DNA from: Psychrobacter pacificensis
Lineage (GTDB): Bacteria; Pseudomonadota; Gammaproteobacteria; Pseudomonadales; Moraxellaceae
Direction of reading: 5' to 3'
DNA length: 64,000 nucleotides
Assembly (NCBI RefSeq): GCF_900101915.1
Contig: NZ_FNAL01000017.1
Location: 1 to 64,000, forward strand
Shown here: piece by piece, positions 37,172 through 44,968 of the stretch
Numbering within the stretch: the stretch's first letter is position 1
Layout: each line of letters starts with the position of its first letter
The notes under the pieces: model-generated
The model's database searches: none
What the model saw: the letters and a program-made list of their open reading frames with translations, nothing else
Told to the model about the DNA's origin: nothing
Program-made: the position numbers and the translations under genes

Positions 37172-37951
37172 ATGAATAATAAAACCTATCTTATCATCGG
37201 CGGAACGGGCGGTATTGGTCAGGCCATGGTCAAGCAGCTGGTACAAGAGTCAGCTGCCGATCAAACTGACGGCGCATCTGCTAAAAGACATAGTACACAA
37301 GTATTCGCCACTTATCATCGCAGTGAGCCGAACTTTGAAGCAGAAAATCTACACTGGATACCCATGAATATCAGTGACGAAGACAGCATCCAAAAAGCGG
37401 CCGACACCATCAAGCAGACAATGGGTCATGTCGATTGGGTAATCAACTGCGTGGGATTACTCCATACCAAGACGGCGCAGCCAGAAAAGGCCTTGAGGCA
37501 GATTGAAACGGAGTTCTTTTTACAGAACATGCAAATCAATGCACTAGCAAGCTTGCTGATAGCCAAGCATATCAAACCGTTGCTCGCCAAAGCTGAACGC
37601 AGCGCTGAGCATCCAGCTATTTTTGCGACCATATCAGCTCGTGTCGGTAGTATCACGGACAATCAGCTAGGCGGCTGGTATAGTTATAGAATGAGCAAGG
37701 CGGCGCTCAATATGGGGATGAAAAACTTGAGTATCGAATGGGGCCGATCACTCAAAGAGGTGTGCGTAGTCGTTATGCAACCGGGAACCGTGAATACTCA
37801 ACTGTCCGCGCCGTTTCAAGGCAATGTCGCTGAAGGACATCTATTCTCGCCAGCGTATAGCGCCGAGTGTTTATTGGAAGTGCTATCAGGGATGAAGGCT
37901 GCCCAATCAGGCAGTTTTGTCGATTGGGCAGGAGAGTCGATACCTTGGTAG
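37172..37951 (+). CDS. Short-chain dehydrogenase/reductase (SDR family)
   Basis: NAD(P)-dependent oxidoreductase of 259 residues. Cofactor motif GGTGGIGQAM near residues 9-18, NCVGLLH (the NxxG variant) near 91-97, the Ser of ISARVGS and the catalytic Y-x3-K in YSYRMSKAALNM near 170-181. The C-terminal PGTVNTQLSAPFQGNV loop is like C-factor (CsgA-type) SDRs. A GAGGG ribosome site supports the ATG. It stands alone, divergent from the DUF2868 gene and convergent with prpD. The substrate is unknown. Confidence 0.88.
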   Translation: MNNKTYLIIGGTGGIGQAMVKQLVQESAADQTDGASAKRHSTQVFATYHRSEPNFEAENLHWIPMNISDEDSIQKAADTIKQTMGHVDWVINCVGLLHTKTAQPEKALRQIETEFFLQNMQINALASLLIAKHIKPLLAKAERSAEHPAIFATISARVGSITDNQLGGWYSYRMSKAALNMGMKNLSIEWGRSLKEVCVVVMQPGTVNTQLSAPFQGNVAEGHLFSPAYSAECLLEVLSGMKAAQSGSFVDWAGESIPW

Positions 37952-37990
37952 TCAATACGTCAACAGAATGAGATATTAGTCACTGAGTCA

Positions 37991-39532
37991 TTAGTAAGCC
38001 ATAAATAAGTCCATAAACTCATTCACTGGCGTTTGCTCCAATTTTTCTTGATCGTTACACAGCTCAATGATTTGCTGACAACGACTGTCGATAAAGCGGG
38101 TGGCCAGACTGGCTCGGAACTTTGCCTCAAGTATAGGAATGCCCTCGGCACGGCGGCGTTTATGACCGATAGGATACTCGATGGCGACTTTTTCTGTGCT
38201 ACTACCATCTTTGAAGAATATTTGAATGGCATTGGCAATAGAGCGCTTACTGGGGTCATGGTAATCTTTTGAATACTGTGCGTCTTCTTCTACCACCATT
38301 TTTTCGCGTAGCTCATCGATTGATAAATGCTCTTCATGATAGTCATCTTCATAGTTCTCCGCCATCAGATCGCCTGTCAATAAGGGAACAGCCACCATAT
38401 ATTGTAAGCAGTGATCCCGATCAGCTGGGTTAGCAAGCGCGCCCTCTTTTGAGATGATGCGAATTGCTGAATCATGCGTGGTTAGAACAATTTTTTCGAT
38501 CTCATCAATTCGACCTCTCACATGTGGGTGCAAAATAACCGCCGCTTCACAAGCAGTCTGCGCATGAAATTCAGCGGGAAAGCTGATTTTAAATAAGATA
38601 TTCTCCATCACATAACTGCCAAAGTCACGTTGAAAGGTAAATCGACGCTCGTCTTCGGGTTTGGTCGCAAGATCCTTATTGGTATGGCTAAACAGCACAT
38701 CATAAAACCCCCATTGCGGTGCGGTTAGTGCGCCAGGGATACCCATTTCACCACGTGCAGTGATATCTACCAGCCGAACCGCGCGGCTGGTTGCATCACC
38801 TGCCGCCCATGATTTTCGGCTGCCCGCGTTGGGTGCATGACGATAGGTGCGCAGTGCCTGACCATCGACAATGGCTTGTGAGATGGCGGCCATGATGCGC
38901 TCGCGTGGCAGCTGATATAGTTTGGCGACGACCGCAGTTGAGGCTAATTTTACCAAAAACACATGATCAAGACCCACGCGGTTGAATGAGTTTTCGAGTG
39001 CCATGACGCCTTGAATTTCATGCGCCATGATCATCGCCTCGAGCACGGCTTTCATGGTCAGAGGTGCTTGCCCTTGGCTGATGTTTTTTTGACTGATATA
39101 GTCGGTGACCGCCAAGATGCCGCCCAAGTTATCAGACGGATGACCCCACTCAGCAGCGAGCCACGTATCATTATAGTCAAGCCAGCGTACCATACAGCCG
39201 ATGTCAAAAGCGGCTTTGATGGGGTCTAGTCTATAGGATGTGCCAGGGACGCGAGCGCCATGCGGCGTTATTTGATCAGGGCAATCAGGCCCCAAGTGCT
39301 TGGTACACTCAGGGAAGCGCAGTGCCAGTAGTCCGCAGCCGATGGTATCCATGAGACAGTGGCGAGCAGTACGCCATGCATCAGTGGGGCTTGGTGACTC
39401 GTTATCTATGGAATAATTGAGCACATAATCGGCGATTTTTTGGATTTCATCGTCATATTCTGGACGGATATTGCTCTCTACCGTTGCCTCATTTGTATTT
39501 GAATGGGCTGTATCTGAATGGGTATTTGACAT
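37991..39532 (-). CDS. prpD: 2-methylcitrate dehydratase PrpD
   Basis: MmgE/PrpD-family enzyme of 513 residues; dehydrates 2-methylcitrate to 2-methyl-cis-aconitate without an iron-sulfur cluster. It begins with a polar extension and then [60 protein letters not shown] with the family's DFND/NDT-type motif, [16 protein letters not shown], and [19 protein letters not shown] residues near 340. A GAGGAAA ribosome site precedes the start. It is the last gene of the minus-strand methylcitrate region, separated from prpF by an ABC exporter and an acetyltransferase. acnD is also present, so the step is encoded twice. Confidence 0.92.
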   Translation of the reverse strand: MSNTHSDTAHSNTNEATVESNIRPEYDDEIQKIADYVLNYSIDNESPSPTDAWRTARHCLMDTIGCGLLALRFPECTKHLGPDCPDQITPHGARVPGTSYRLDPIKAAFDIGCMVRWLDYNDTWLAAEWGHPSDNLGGILAVTDYISQKNISQGQAPLTMKAVLEAMIMAHEIQGVMALENSFNRVGLDHVFLVKLASTAVVAKLYQLPRERIMAAISQAIVDGQALRTYRHAPNAGSRKSWAAGDATSRAVRLVDITARGEMGIPGALTAPQWGFYDVLFSHTNKDLATKPEDERRFTFQRDFGSYVMENILFKISFPAEFHAQTACEAAVILHPHVRGRIDEIEKIVLTTHDSAIRIISKEGALANPADRDHCLQYMVAVPLLTGDLMAENYEDDYHEEHLSIDELREKMVVEEDAQYSKDYHDPSKRSIANAIQIFFKDGSSTEKVAIEYPIGHKRRRAEGIPILEAKFRASLATRFIDSRCQQIIELCNDQEKLEQTPVNEFMDLFMAY

Positions 39533-39684
39533 GGTTGTTTCCTCTTCCTTGAGTGTGCTAACTTTTCGCTTTGTTGACCCATGCTCGCAGTCATCCTTTT
39601 AAAGCGGTTATCATTCAAAAGTAGCATACTCAATATGGAACAACCAGACTGAATCGTGTTAAGAAGTAAAACTTTGTAGGCCGT

Positions 39685-40311
39685 TTAAATCATCAAATAG
39701 AGCAGACCTAAAATAAACAGCGCTGCTATAATAAACAGCAGGAAGCTTAAAACTTTGGTTGTGGTTGACGCAGTATCCACACTTTCTTTTCTTACTTTGT
39801 TTTTCTTAGCAACGTATAGCACCATCTTCACGTGCTCAATATTATCTTCAAGATAATGCTCACCTTCAGGTACAAAACCCAAAGACTCATAAAAACTGAG
39901 CAGGTAGGCCTGTGCCGAGATAATAATCGGACGCTTTTTACCGTATTTTTTGCGGCAATGAGCAATAGCTTGCGTCATTATTTGCCGCGCTAGGCCATCA
40001 CCTCTGTGCTCTGATAACACAAGCACTCTACCGATGGCAGGCATGGCAGTGTGGTTGGTCTTCGCGGCTGGGTCGGCGACCGATAGATTGGATTTTAGTT
40101 TATTGAATTCAGGTGGAATGATACGGCAATATCCGACCAATGCAGCGTTTTGATGAGCAATCAAATGCAAGCAATCAAAATCGACCTCATCCATATCTTG
40201 ATAAGCACAGTTTTGTTCGACGACGAACACTTGCGAGCGTGCTTTTAGGATATGGTAAAGGTCAACTGAGGTCAGCTCATCAAAGGTTTTGATAGAAAAT
40301 TCACAATTCAT
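39685..40311 (-). CDS. ElaA-like GNAT acetyltransferase with C-terminal membrane anchor
   Basis: Protein of 208 residues using the ATG at 40311, which gives the family-like start FSIKTFDELTSVDLYHILKA. An ATG at 40380 (231 residues) lies 2 bp after the exporter gene and is possible by coupling. GNAT features: RSQVFVVEQNCAYQDMDEVD, HLIAHQNAALVGYCRI, RVLVLSEHRGDGLARQIMTQ (acetyl-CoA loop), YLLSFYESLGFVPEGEHYLE. ElaA proteins stop there; here ~45 residues follow, ending in the hydrophobic VLSFLLFIIAALFILGLLYL, a tail-anchor-like segment. The substrate is unknown. Confidence 0.82.
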   Translation of the reverse strand: MNCEFSIKTFDELTSVDLYHILKARSQVFVVEQNCAYQDMDEVDFDCLHLIAHQNAALVGYCRIIPPEFNKLKSNLSVADPAAKTNHTAMPAIGRVLVLSEHRGDGLARQIMTQAIAHCRKKYGKKRPIIISAQAYLLSFYESLGFVPEGEHYLEDNIEHVKMVLYVAKKNKVRKESVDTASTTTKVLSFLLFIIAALFILGLLYLMI

Positions 40312-40382
40312 AATGGGCAAGCTTCTGGCAATAGGCGGTAAAATAGGGGCATTATAACGATTTAGGCAGTCATTAACCATTC

Positions 40383-42236
40383 CTAACCCTGTAGGGTCTG
40401 ACTGATTTTGTCTAAATTTAAGCTATCAGACATGGCACTAAATATCTCAAAGTATTTGCCGCGTTGGGCATAAAGTACCTCATGGGTACCTGTCTCAACC
40501 ACTTCGCCATTCTCTATGACTACCAGATCATCGGCGTCGATAATCTGAGCAATATTGTGCGAAACCATAATAACGGTACGATCTTTTTTGATCAGATCAA
40601 GGCTTTTTTTGACTTGCTGACTGGCGATAGCATCGAGACTGGCGGTCGGCTCGTCCAAAAACACAATCGGTGGATCTTTTAAAAACATCCTTGCCAGCGC
40701 GATACGCTGCTGCTGCCCACCTGATAACGACTTGGCAGTACTCTCGTAGCCATCAGCTAACCCCATAATTTGATCGTGTATCGAAGCTTTTTTTGCCGCT
40801 GCAATGATGTCATCAATGCTAGCGTTCATATCGCCATAGCGGATATTTTCACTGATCGTGCCCGAAAATATATGATTGCTTTGTAGCACCAGACCAATGT
40901 TTTGACGCAGCTCATGAGTATCACAGTCAGCCAAATCATGCCCGTCTAGGCAGATCGTGCCAGCGTCTGGGGCGTAGAATTTGACCAATAGATTGATAAT
41001 CGTGCTCTTGCCAGCGCCAGAGAGGCCAACCAGCGCCGTGATACGGTTGGGCCTAATAGTGAAGCTGACGTCTTTGAGCGCTTGCGTCCCATTCGGATAA
41101 GTAAAGTCGACATGTTTAAGCTCGATATGACCTTTTAGGTTGTCGCTACTGATACCAGCGATGCTCTCGACTTGGCTGTCATCTTCTAAAATATCAAAAA
41201 AACCTTCGGCATAGGTCAATGCATTATTTATCTGGTCGTAGATGCGGTGTAATTGACGGATAGGGGCGGCGACATTTTGAAACAGCATGACATGAAACAA
41301 AATCATACCAATGGTCATCTCACCTTGTAGGACAAAATACGCGGTGAGCAAGATAATAACCACCACACCAATCTGCTCGATAAAGGTTTTGATGGCATCA
41401 TAAACAAAACCAATACTGCGAATACGCAGCTGATTATCGGTCATTTCCTTTTGAATGGCTAAGTGCTTTTCTGCTTCTATCGACTCACGGACAAAGGATT
41501 TCACCACACTAATTGAGTTGATAAGCGAGATAACCAGTCCGCTTTTGGCTTCGCGAAACCCGCGCATTTGCCGACGAAACCCTTGTAGGCGCTTGGCTTG
41601 TTTTTGGCTGATGAAAAAGTAAATGGGAATGATAATAAGACCGACCAAGCCTATCCAAAAATTGGTCGAAAACATGATGATAAGCGCCACGATTGCATTG
41701 GCAAACAGCGGTAGCATATCGATAAAGAAGTTTTGCACTAAACTGGTTAAGCTGCTGACGCCATAATCAATACGGGTTTGCAACTTGCCGCTGTCGTTTT
41801 CGCTACTGGTATAAAATGCCATCCGATAGGTCAAGATGCGCTCAATGATTTTTTGCGATAAATCACGTGATAGATTGATACGAATCTTTTCGCCGAAGAA
41901 GCTTTGCCCAAACGAGATGAATATCGATAATATCTCTTTGGTTAAGAGTACCGCACTGATAATGGTCAGCATACGCAGACCTGCCTGCCATGGCTCGGCA
42001 AGCGTGGCAATCTCAGTCAAAGTATCGACAGCATAACGCAACACAAAAGCATTGACCTGCGCGGTAAAGGAGCCTAGAGCAGTCAGCGCTAAGGTGGCGA
42101 TAATAAGTAAGCGATAAGGCTTAGCAAATACCGCCAGTTTTTTGAGGATATCCCACAGCAGCGCCCGCCGTTCTTTTTTCTCGACTGGCGGTTTTTTGTC
42201 TAACTGTGCGCGGCGAGGTTGGGGAGATGTCGGCAT
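40383..42236 (-). CDS. ABC transporter, fused permease and ATPase (exporter type)
   Basis: Half-size exporter of 617 residues. Six membrane helices lie in residues ~35-330 (for example LLIIATLALTALGSFTAQVN and IGVVVIILLTAYFVLQG). The ATPase domain has Walker A GLSGAGKSTIIN near 399-410, Q-loop, signature LSGGQQQRIALARM near 506-519, Walker B IVFLDEPTASLD and the switch His of MVSHNIAQI. It probably works as a homodimer exporting a lipid or small molecule. The gene lies 38 bp after prpF and 71 bp before the GNAT gene, an unexpected place inside a propionate cluster. Confidence 0.92.
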   Translation of the reverse strand: MPTSPQPRRAQLDKKPPVEKKERRALLWDILKKLAVFAKPYRLLIIATLALTALGSFTAQVNAFVLRYAVDTLTEIATLAEPWQAGLRMLTIISAVLLTKEILSIFISFGQSFFGEKIRINLSRDLSQKIIERILTYRMAFYTSSENDSGKLQTRIDYGVSSLTSLVQNFFIDMLPLFANAIVALIIMFSTNFWIGLVGLIIIPIYFFISQKQAKRLQGFRRQMRGFREAKSGLVISLINSISVVKSFVRESIEAEKHLAIQKEMTDNQLRIRSIGFVYDAIKTFIEQIGVVVIILLTAYFVLQGEMTIGMILFHVMLFQNVAAPIRQLHRIYDQINNALTYAEGFFDILEDDSQVESIAGISSDNLKGHIELKHVDFTYPNGTQALKDVSFTIRPNRITALVGLSGAGKSTIINLLVKFYAPDAGTICLDGHDLADCDTHELRQNIGLVLQSNHIFSGTISENIRYGDMNASIDDIIAAAKKASIHDQIMGLADGYESTAKSLSGGQQQRIALARMFLKDPPIVFLDEPTASLDAIASQQVKKSLDLIKKDRTVIMVSHNIAQIIDADDLVVIENGEVVETGTHEVLYAQRGKYFEIFSAMSDSLNLDKISQTLQG

Positions 42237-42274
42237 AAAACTCTATCACAAATTGAAATAAGCCATGACGACGC

Positions 42275-43510
42275 TTAAAATGCATCCGCAGGCACAAAAA
42301 CTTCACCAACCATGATACGCCTTGCTGAACGACTCATCGACACTTTTTTGGCTTGCCAGCGCCCATCGACCAGTTCGGTTTTTCCGCCAACGAGCAATGT
42401 CCCTGATGGATGACCAAAACGTACCTCTGACAAGTCGCCACCACCAGCAGCTTTGTTAACAAGCGTGCCTTGCGTGGTTGCTGCTGCAGCAATAGCGACT
42501 GCTGCTGTCCCCATCATGGCGTGATGCAGTTGACCCATACTCATGGCACGGACGACTAGATCAATCTCGTCTGCATCGACCGATTTACCACTAGAGGCGC
42601 TATAGCTCTGTGCGTTACCAACCCATGCGATTTTAGGAATGTGTTGGCTGGTTTGCGCCTCGCTCACATCTTTAAATAATCCCATCGCCACGCCGCCTGT
42701 GGCACGGATTTTTTCAAGCTTGGTAAGTAGCTCACTATCACTATTAATGTCGCCTTGTAGCTCAGTACCCGTAAAGCCCAAATCTTCTGCGTTTATAAAG
42801 ATGGTTGGGATACCTGCACTAATGAAGGTCGCTTTGATGCTATCAGCATTTAGACCGCAGCCTGATACATCGAAATCATCGACCAAATTGCCCGTCGGGA
42901 ACATGTCGCTGGTGGCATCAACCGGATCGATAAACTCAATTTTGACTTCAGCTGCTGGGAAGGTGACACCGTCTAATTCAAAATCGCCCGTCTCTTGAAC
43001 CTGTACTTTGTCATTTGCATCTTTATAGACTGGCACATGGGCAATAATGGTTTTACCAATATTTTCTTGCCAGATACGCACTTCACAAATTCCACTTTCA
43101 GCATTGTCATCGATACTATTAGCAATTTTGTCGGCATCAACTAGACCCATATTAATGGCACAGGCACCGACGGCTGCAGTTAAGTTACCACAGTTACCCG
43201 CCCAATCAATCATGGGCTTTGCGATATTAACTTGTCCAAACAGATAATTCACGTCATGATCTGGTCTGTCTGAGGCCGATAAGATAACGGTCTTTGAGGT
43301 ACTAGAGCTGCCATTGCCTAAGCCATCGATCTGCTTACCGTAAGGATCTGGGCTACCGACGACGCGCAGCAAAAACTTATCACGTGACTCGCCAGCAACT
43401 TGGCATCGCTCAGGTAAATCAGATAATTTAAAAAACGTACCCTTTGAGGTACCGCCGCGCATATAGGTGGCAGGGACGGGGATTTGCGGGGCAAATTTTG
43501 ATTTGGTCAT
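42275..43510 (-). CDS. prpF: 2-methylaconitate isomerase PrpF
   Basis: Protein of 411 residues that converts the product of AcnD (the trans isomer) to 2-methyl-cis-aconitate. The fold is like diaminopimelate epimerase. Signatures: PVPATYMRGGTSKGTFFKLS near 12-31, DGLGNGSSSTSKTVILSASD, NCGNLTAAVGACAI with the active-site Cys near 104, GCGLNADSIKATFISAGIPT and the C-terminal GVMPV-like EVRFGHPSGTLLVGG. An AAGGA ribosome site precedes the ATG. Normally directly after acnD; here the PIN/YefM cassette and a terminator separate the two. Confidence 0.94.
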   Translation of the reverse strand: MTKSKFAPQIPVPATYMRGGTSKGTFFKLSDLPERCQVAGESRDKFLLRVVGSPDPYGKQIDGLGNGSSSTSKTVILSASDRPDHDVNYLFGQVNIAKPMIDWAGNCGNLTAAVGACAINMGLVDADKIANSIDDNAESGICEVRIWQENIGKTIIAHVPVYKDANDKVQVQETGDFELDGVTFPAAEVKIEFIDPVDATSDMFPTGNLVDDFDVSGCGLNADSIKATFISAGIPTIFINAEDLGFTGTELQGDINSDSELLTKLEKIRATGGVAMGLFKDVSEAQTSQHIPKIAWVGNAQSYSASSGKSVDADEIDLVVRAMSMGQLHHAMMGTAAVAIAAAATTQGTLVNKAAGGGDLSEVRFGHPSGTLLVGGKTELVDGRWQAKKVSMSRSARRIMVGEVFVPADAF

Positions 43511-43580
43511 TTTTGAGAGTCCTTTTAATGATGTTACAATAGTGATATTAATTATTTAATTATATTGAAGTGATTTAACT

Positions 43581-44531
43581 ATGGTTGAAACTAAGAAAAC
43601 AATCTATTTAGATCAAAATGTTTTAACAGAGTTAAGAGTTGATAAGCTTTATACAAATGATTTGAAGTATATCCAAATATTAAAACTATTGACTTCTAAT
43701 AAATACACCGTAGTTTACTCACGTGTAACTTTAATGGAAATCTATAATATAGATAACGATATTTATATAGATGAACACCTAAAAGCTCTCAAGCTACTAA
43801 ACGCAATTTATTGGGACAGGCTGTTCACACCCAATGAACACAATGTGAATGTTATATATAAAAATTTTGTCAAAGTGCATGAAGGTAAGTTTTCTAGAAG
43901 TCTTCACACTAGTAAGGAAAAATTTATTAAAAGAATCAATGGTATAGATATTGGAATAACTACCAAAGATAGTTTTAATAGTATGCTTGGCGAAGCTGTC
44001 AGTATACCTTTCTCATACTTAGATAATAAAATACCCATTCTGAGGAAAGCAAATAAATATTTTTCAAAAAAAGCAGTCGAATTTACAATCAATTATTTTT
44101 CTAGCATGAGCAATGAGCTGCCAGATTTTGATCCAGTTAATTTTAGAGAATGTATCAAAATAGATACTGAAATTAAGTCAATAGAACCTGAACAAGCTAT
44201 GTTCGTTATCATTAAAGCTTTGTGTGATTATGACCCTCACTTCATAAATATATTTCAATTTGATGCAAATAATATAGAAACTAAGATTGAATTCTTTTTT
44301 AACTTCCTTAATTGGATCGGTTATTATTCTGATAAGTTCCAAAACGATACTAATAAAAAAGGTTTCCACGCTGCCTCTATGCGTGATGCAGCTCATGCTG
44401 GAACTGCTTGGCACTTTGACTATATAATTTCAGAGGATTACAAATTTAGGCAAAAAACGAAAGCCTGTTACGCTTTCGTTGGCTCTAAAACTAAAGTACT
44501 TTCCGTTGACGAATTTTTATTATTACATTAG
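43581..44531 (+). CDS. PIN-like domain protein, probable nuclease, in AT-rich cassette
   Basis: Protein of 316 residues with much lower GC than its neighbours and many Lys/Asn/Ile, which suggests transfer. It starts TKKTIYLDQNVLTEL with Asp11, the first PIN acidic residue, then RVTLMEIYNID. The C-terminal part RDAAHAGTAWHFDYIISEDY shows the conserved Asp and paired acidic pocket of PIN nucleases. It therefore probably cleaves RNA or DNA. The middle ~180 residues are long for a simple toxin. Its stop overlaps the stop of the facing yefM-like gene by four bases. It sits between prpF and acnD, the only plus-strand gene there. Toxin or defence roles are inferred. Confidence 0.75.
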   Translation: MVETKKTIYLDQNVLTELRVDKLYTNDLKYIQILKLLTSNKYTVVYSRVTLMEIYNIDNDIYIDEHLKALKLLNAIYWDRLFTPNEHNVNVIYKNFVKVHEGKFSRSLHTSKEKFIKRINGIDIGITTKDSFNSMLGEAVSIPFSYLDNKIPILRKANKYFSKKAVEFTINYFSSMSNELPDFDPVNFRECIKIDTEIKSIEPEQAMFVIIKALCDYDPHFINIFQFDANNIETKIEFFFNFLNWIGYYSDKFQNDTNKKGFHAASMRDAAHAGTAWHFDYIISEDYKFRQKTKACYAFVGSKTKVLSVDEFLLLH

Positions 44532-44767
44532 TCAGTGATGCGACTTTTAGACCGATATTGCTCAATAGATTTAGCCAAATGGGCAGCATTAGCAGATGAC
44601 TTTAATAAATACAGTGTCTCCATCAAACCATTGTAATGAGCACTCGACATAACAACCGCATCATTATCGTTTTGACGATTTATGACTACTGCATCGGTAC
44701 CATCATTCACCGTATCTAAAACGGCTTTAAAGTCTTTATTAGCGTCTGTAAAGCTGATAACTTTCAT
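44528..44767 (-). CDS. Phd/YefM-family antitoxin, solitary
   Basis: Protein of 79 residues with the YefM pattern MKVISFTDANKDFKAVLDTV, VVINRQNDNDAVVMSSAHYN and LMETLYLLKSSANAAHLAKS. Such antitoxins bind their own promoter and neutralise a RelE/YoeB toxin normally encoded just downstream. Here no toxin gene follows; the stop codon overlaps that of the PIN-like gene on the opposite strand. Either the toxin was lost, or the PIN-like protein is the partner in an unusual tail-to-tail layout. The AT-rich upstream region suits a promoter. Confidence 0.85.
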   Translation of the reverse strand: MKVISFTDANKDFKAVLDTVNDGTDAVVINRQNDNDAVVMSSAHYNGLMETLYLLKSSANAAHLAKSIEQYRSKSRITD

Positions 44768-44831
44768 AATATTTTTCTTAATATAAAATTTTAATAAAAT
44801 ACAATCTATAGTAACTCTGCAAAATTGTGAT

Positions 44832-44850
44832 GCTGGGTTAAAAACCCAGC
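44832..44850. repeat. Short palindrome GCTGGGTT-AACCCAGC
   Basis: An 8-bp perfect inverted repeat with a three-base centre lies between the antitoxin start and the acnD terminator. It has no T run, so it may be a repeat remnant or protein site rather than a terminator. Confidence 0.4.
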
Positions 44851-44886
44851 CTACGCCAAACTCAAATAGTTAGAGAGTATAAGCTT

Positions 44887-44926
44887 AAAAAAACCGATGC
44901 CATATAGACACTCTATACAACATCGG
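44887..44926 (-). terminator. Terminator after acnD
   Basis: On the minus strand CCGATG (44921-44926) pairs with CATCGG (44894-44899), with an inner GTATAGA/TCTATAT stem, followed by seven T (44887-44893). It ends the prpB-prpC-acnD transcript 43 bp after acnD, so prpF is not simply cotranscribed with acnD. Confidence 0.8.
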
Positions 44927-44968
44927 CTCTGTATTACTTACAAGCTAAATCTTAAACGCTCAAAACGC

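Noticed and set aside
42639..43247. Ser-rich plus-strand ORFs opposite prpF
   Set aside because: Antisense shadows of a well-supported gene, with no ribosome site or domain.
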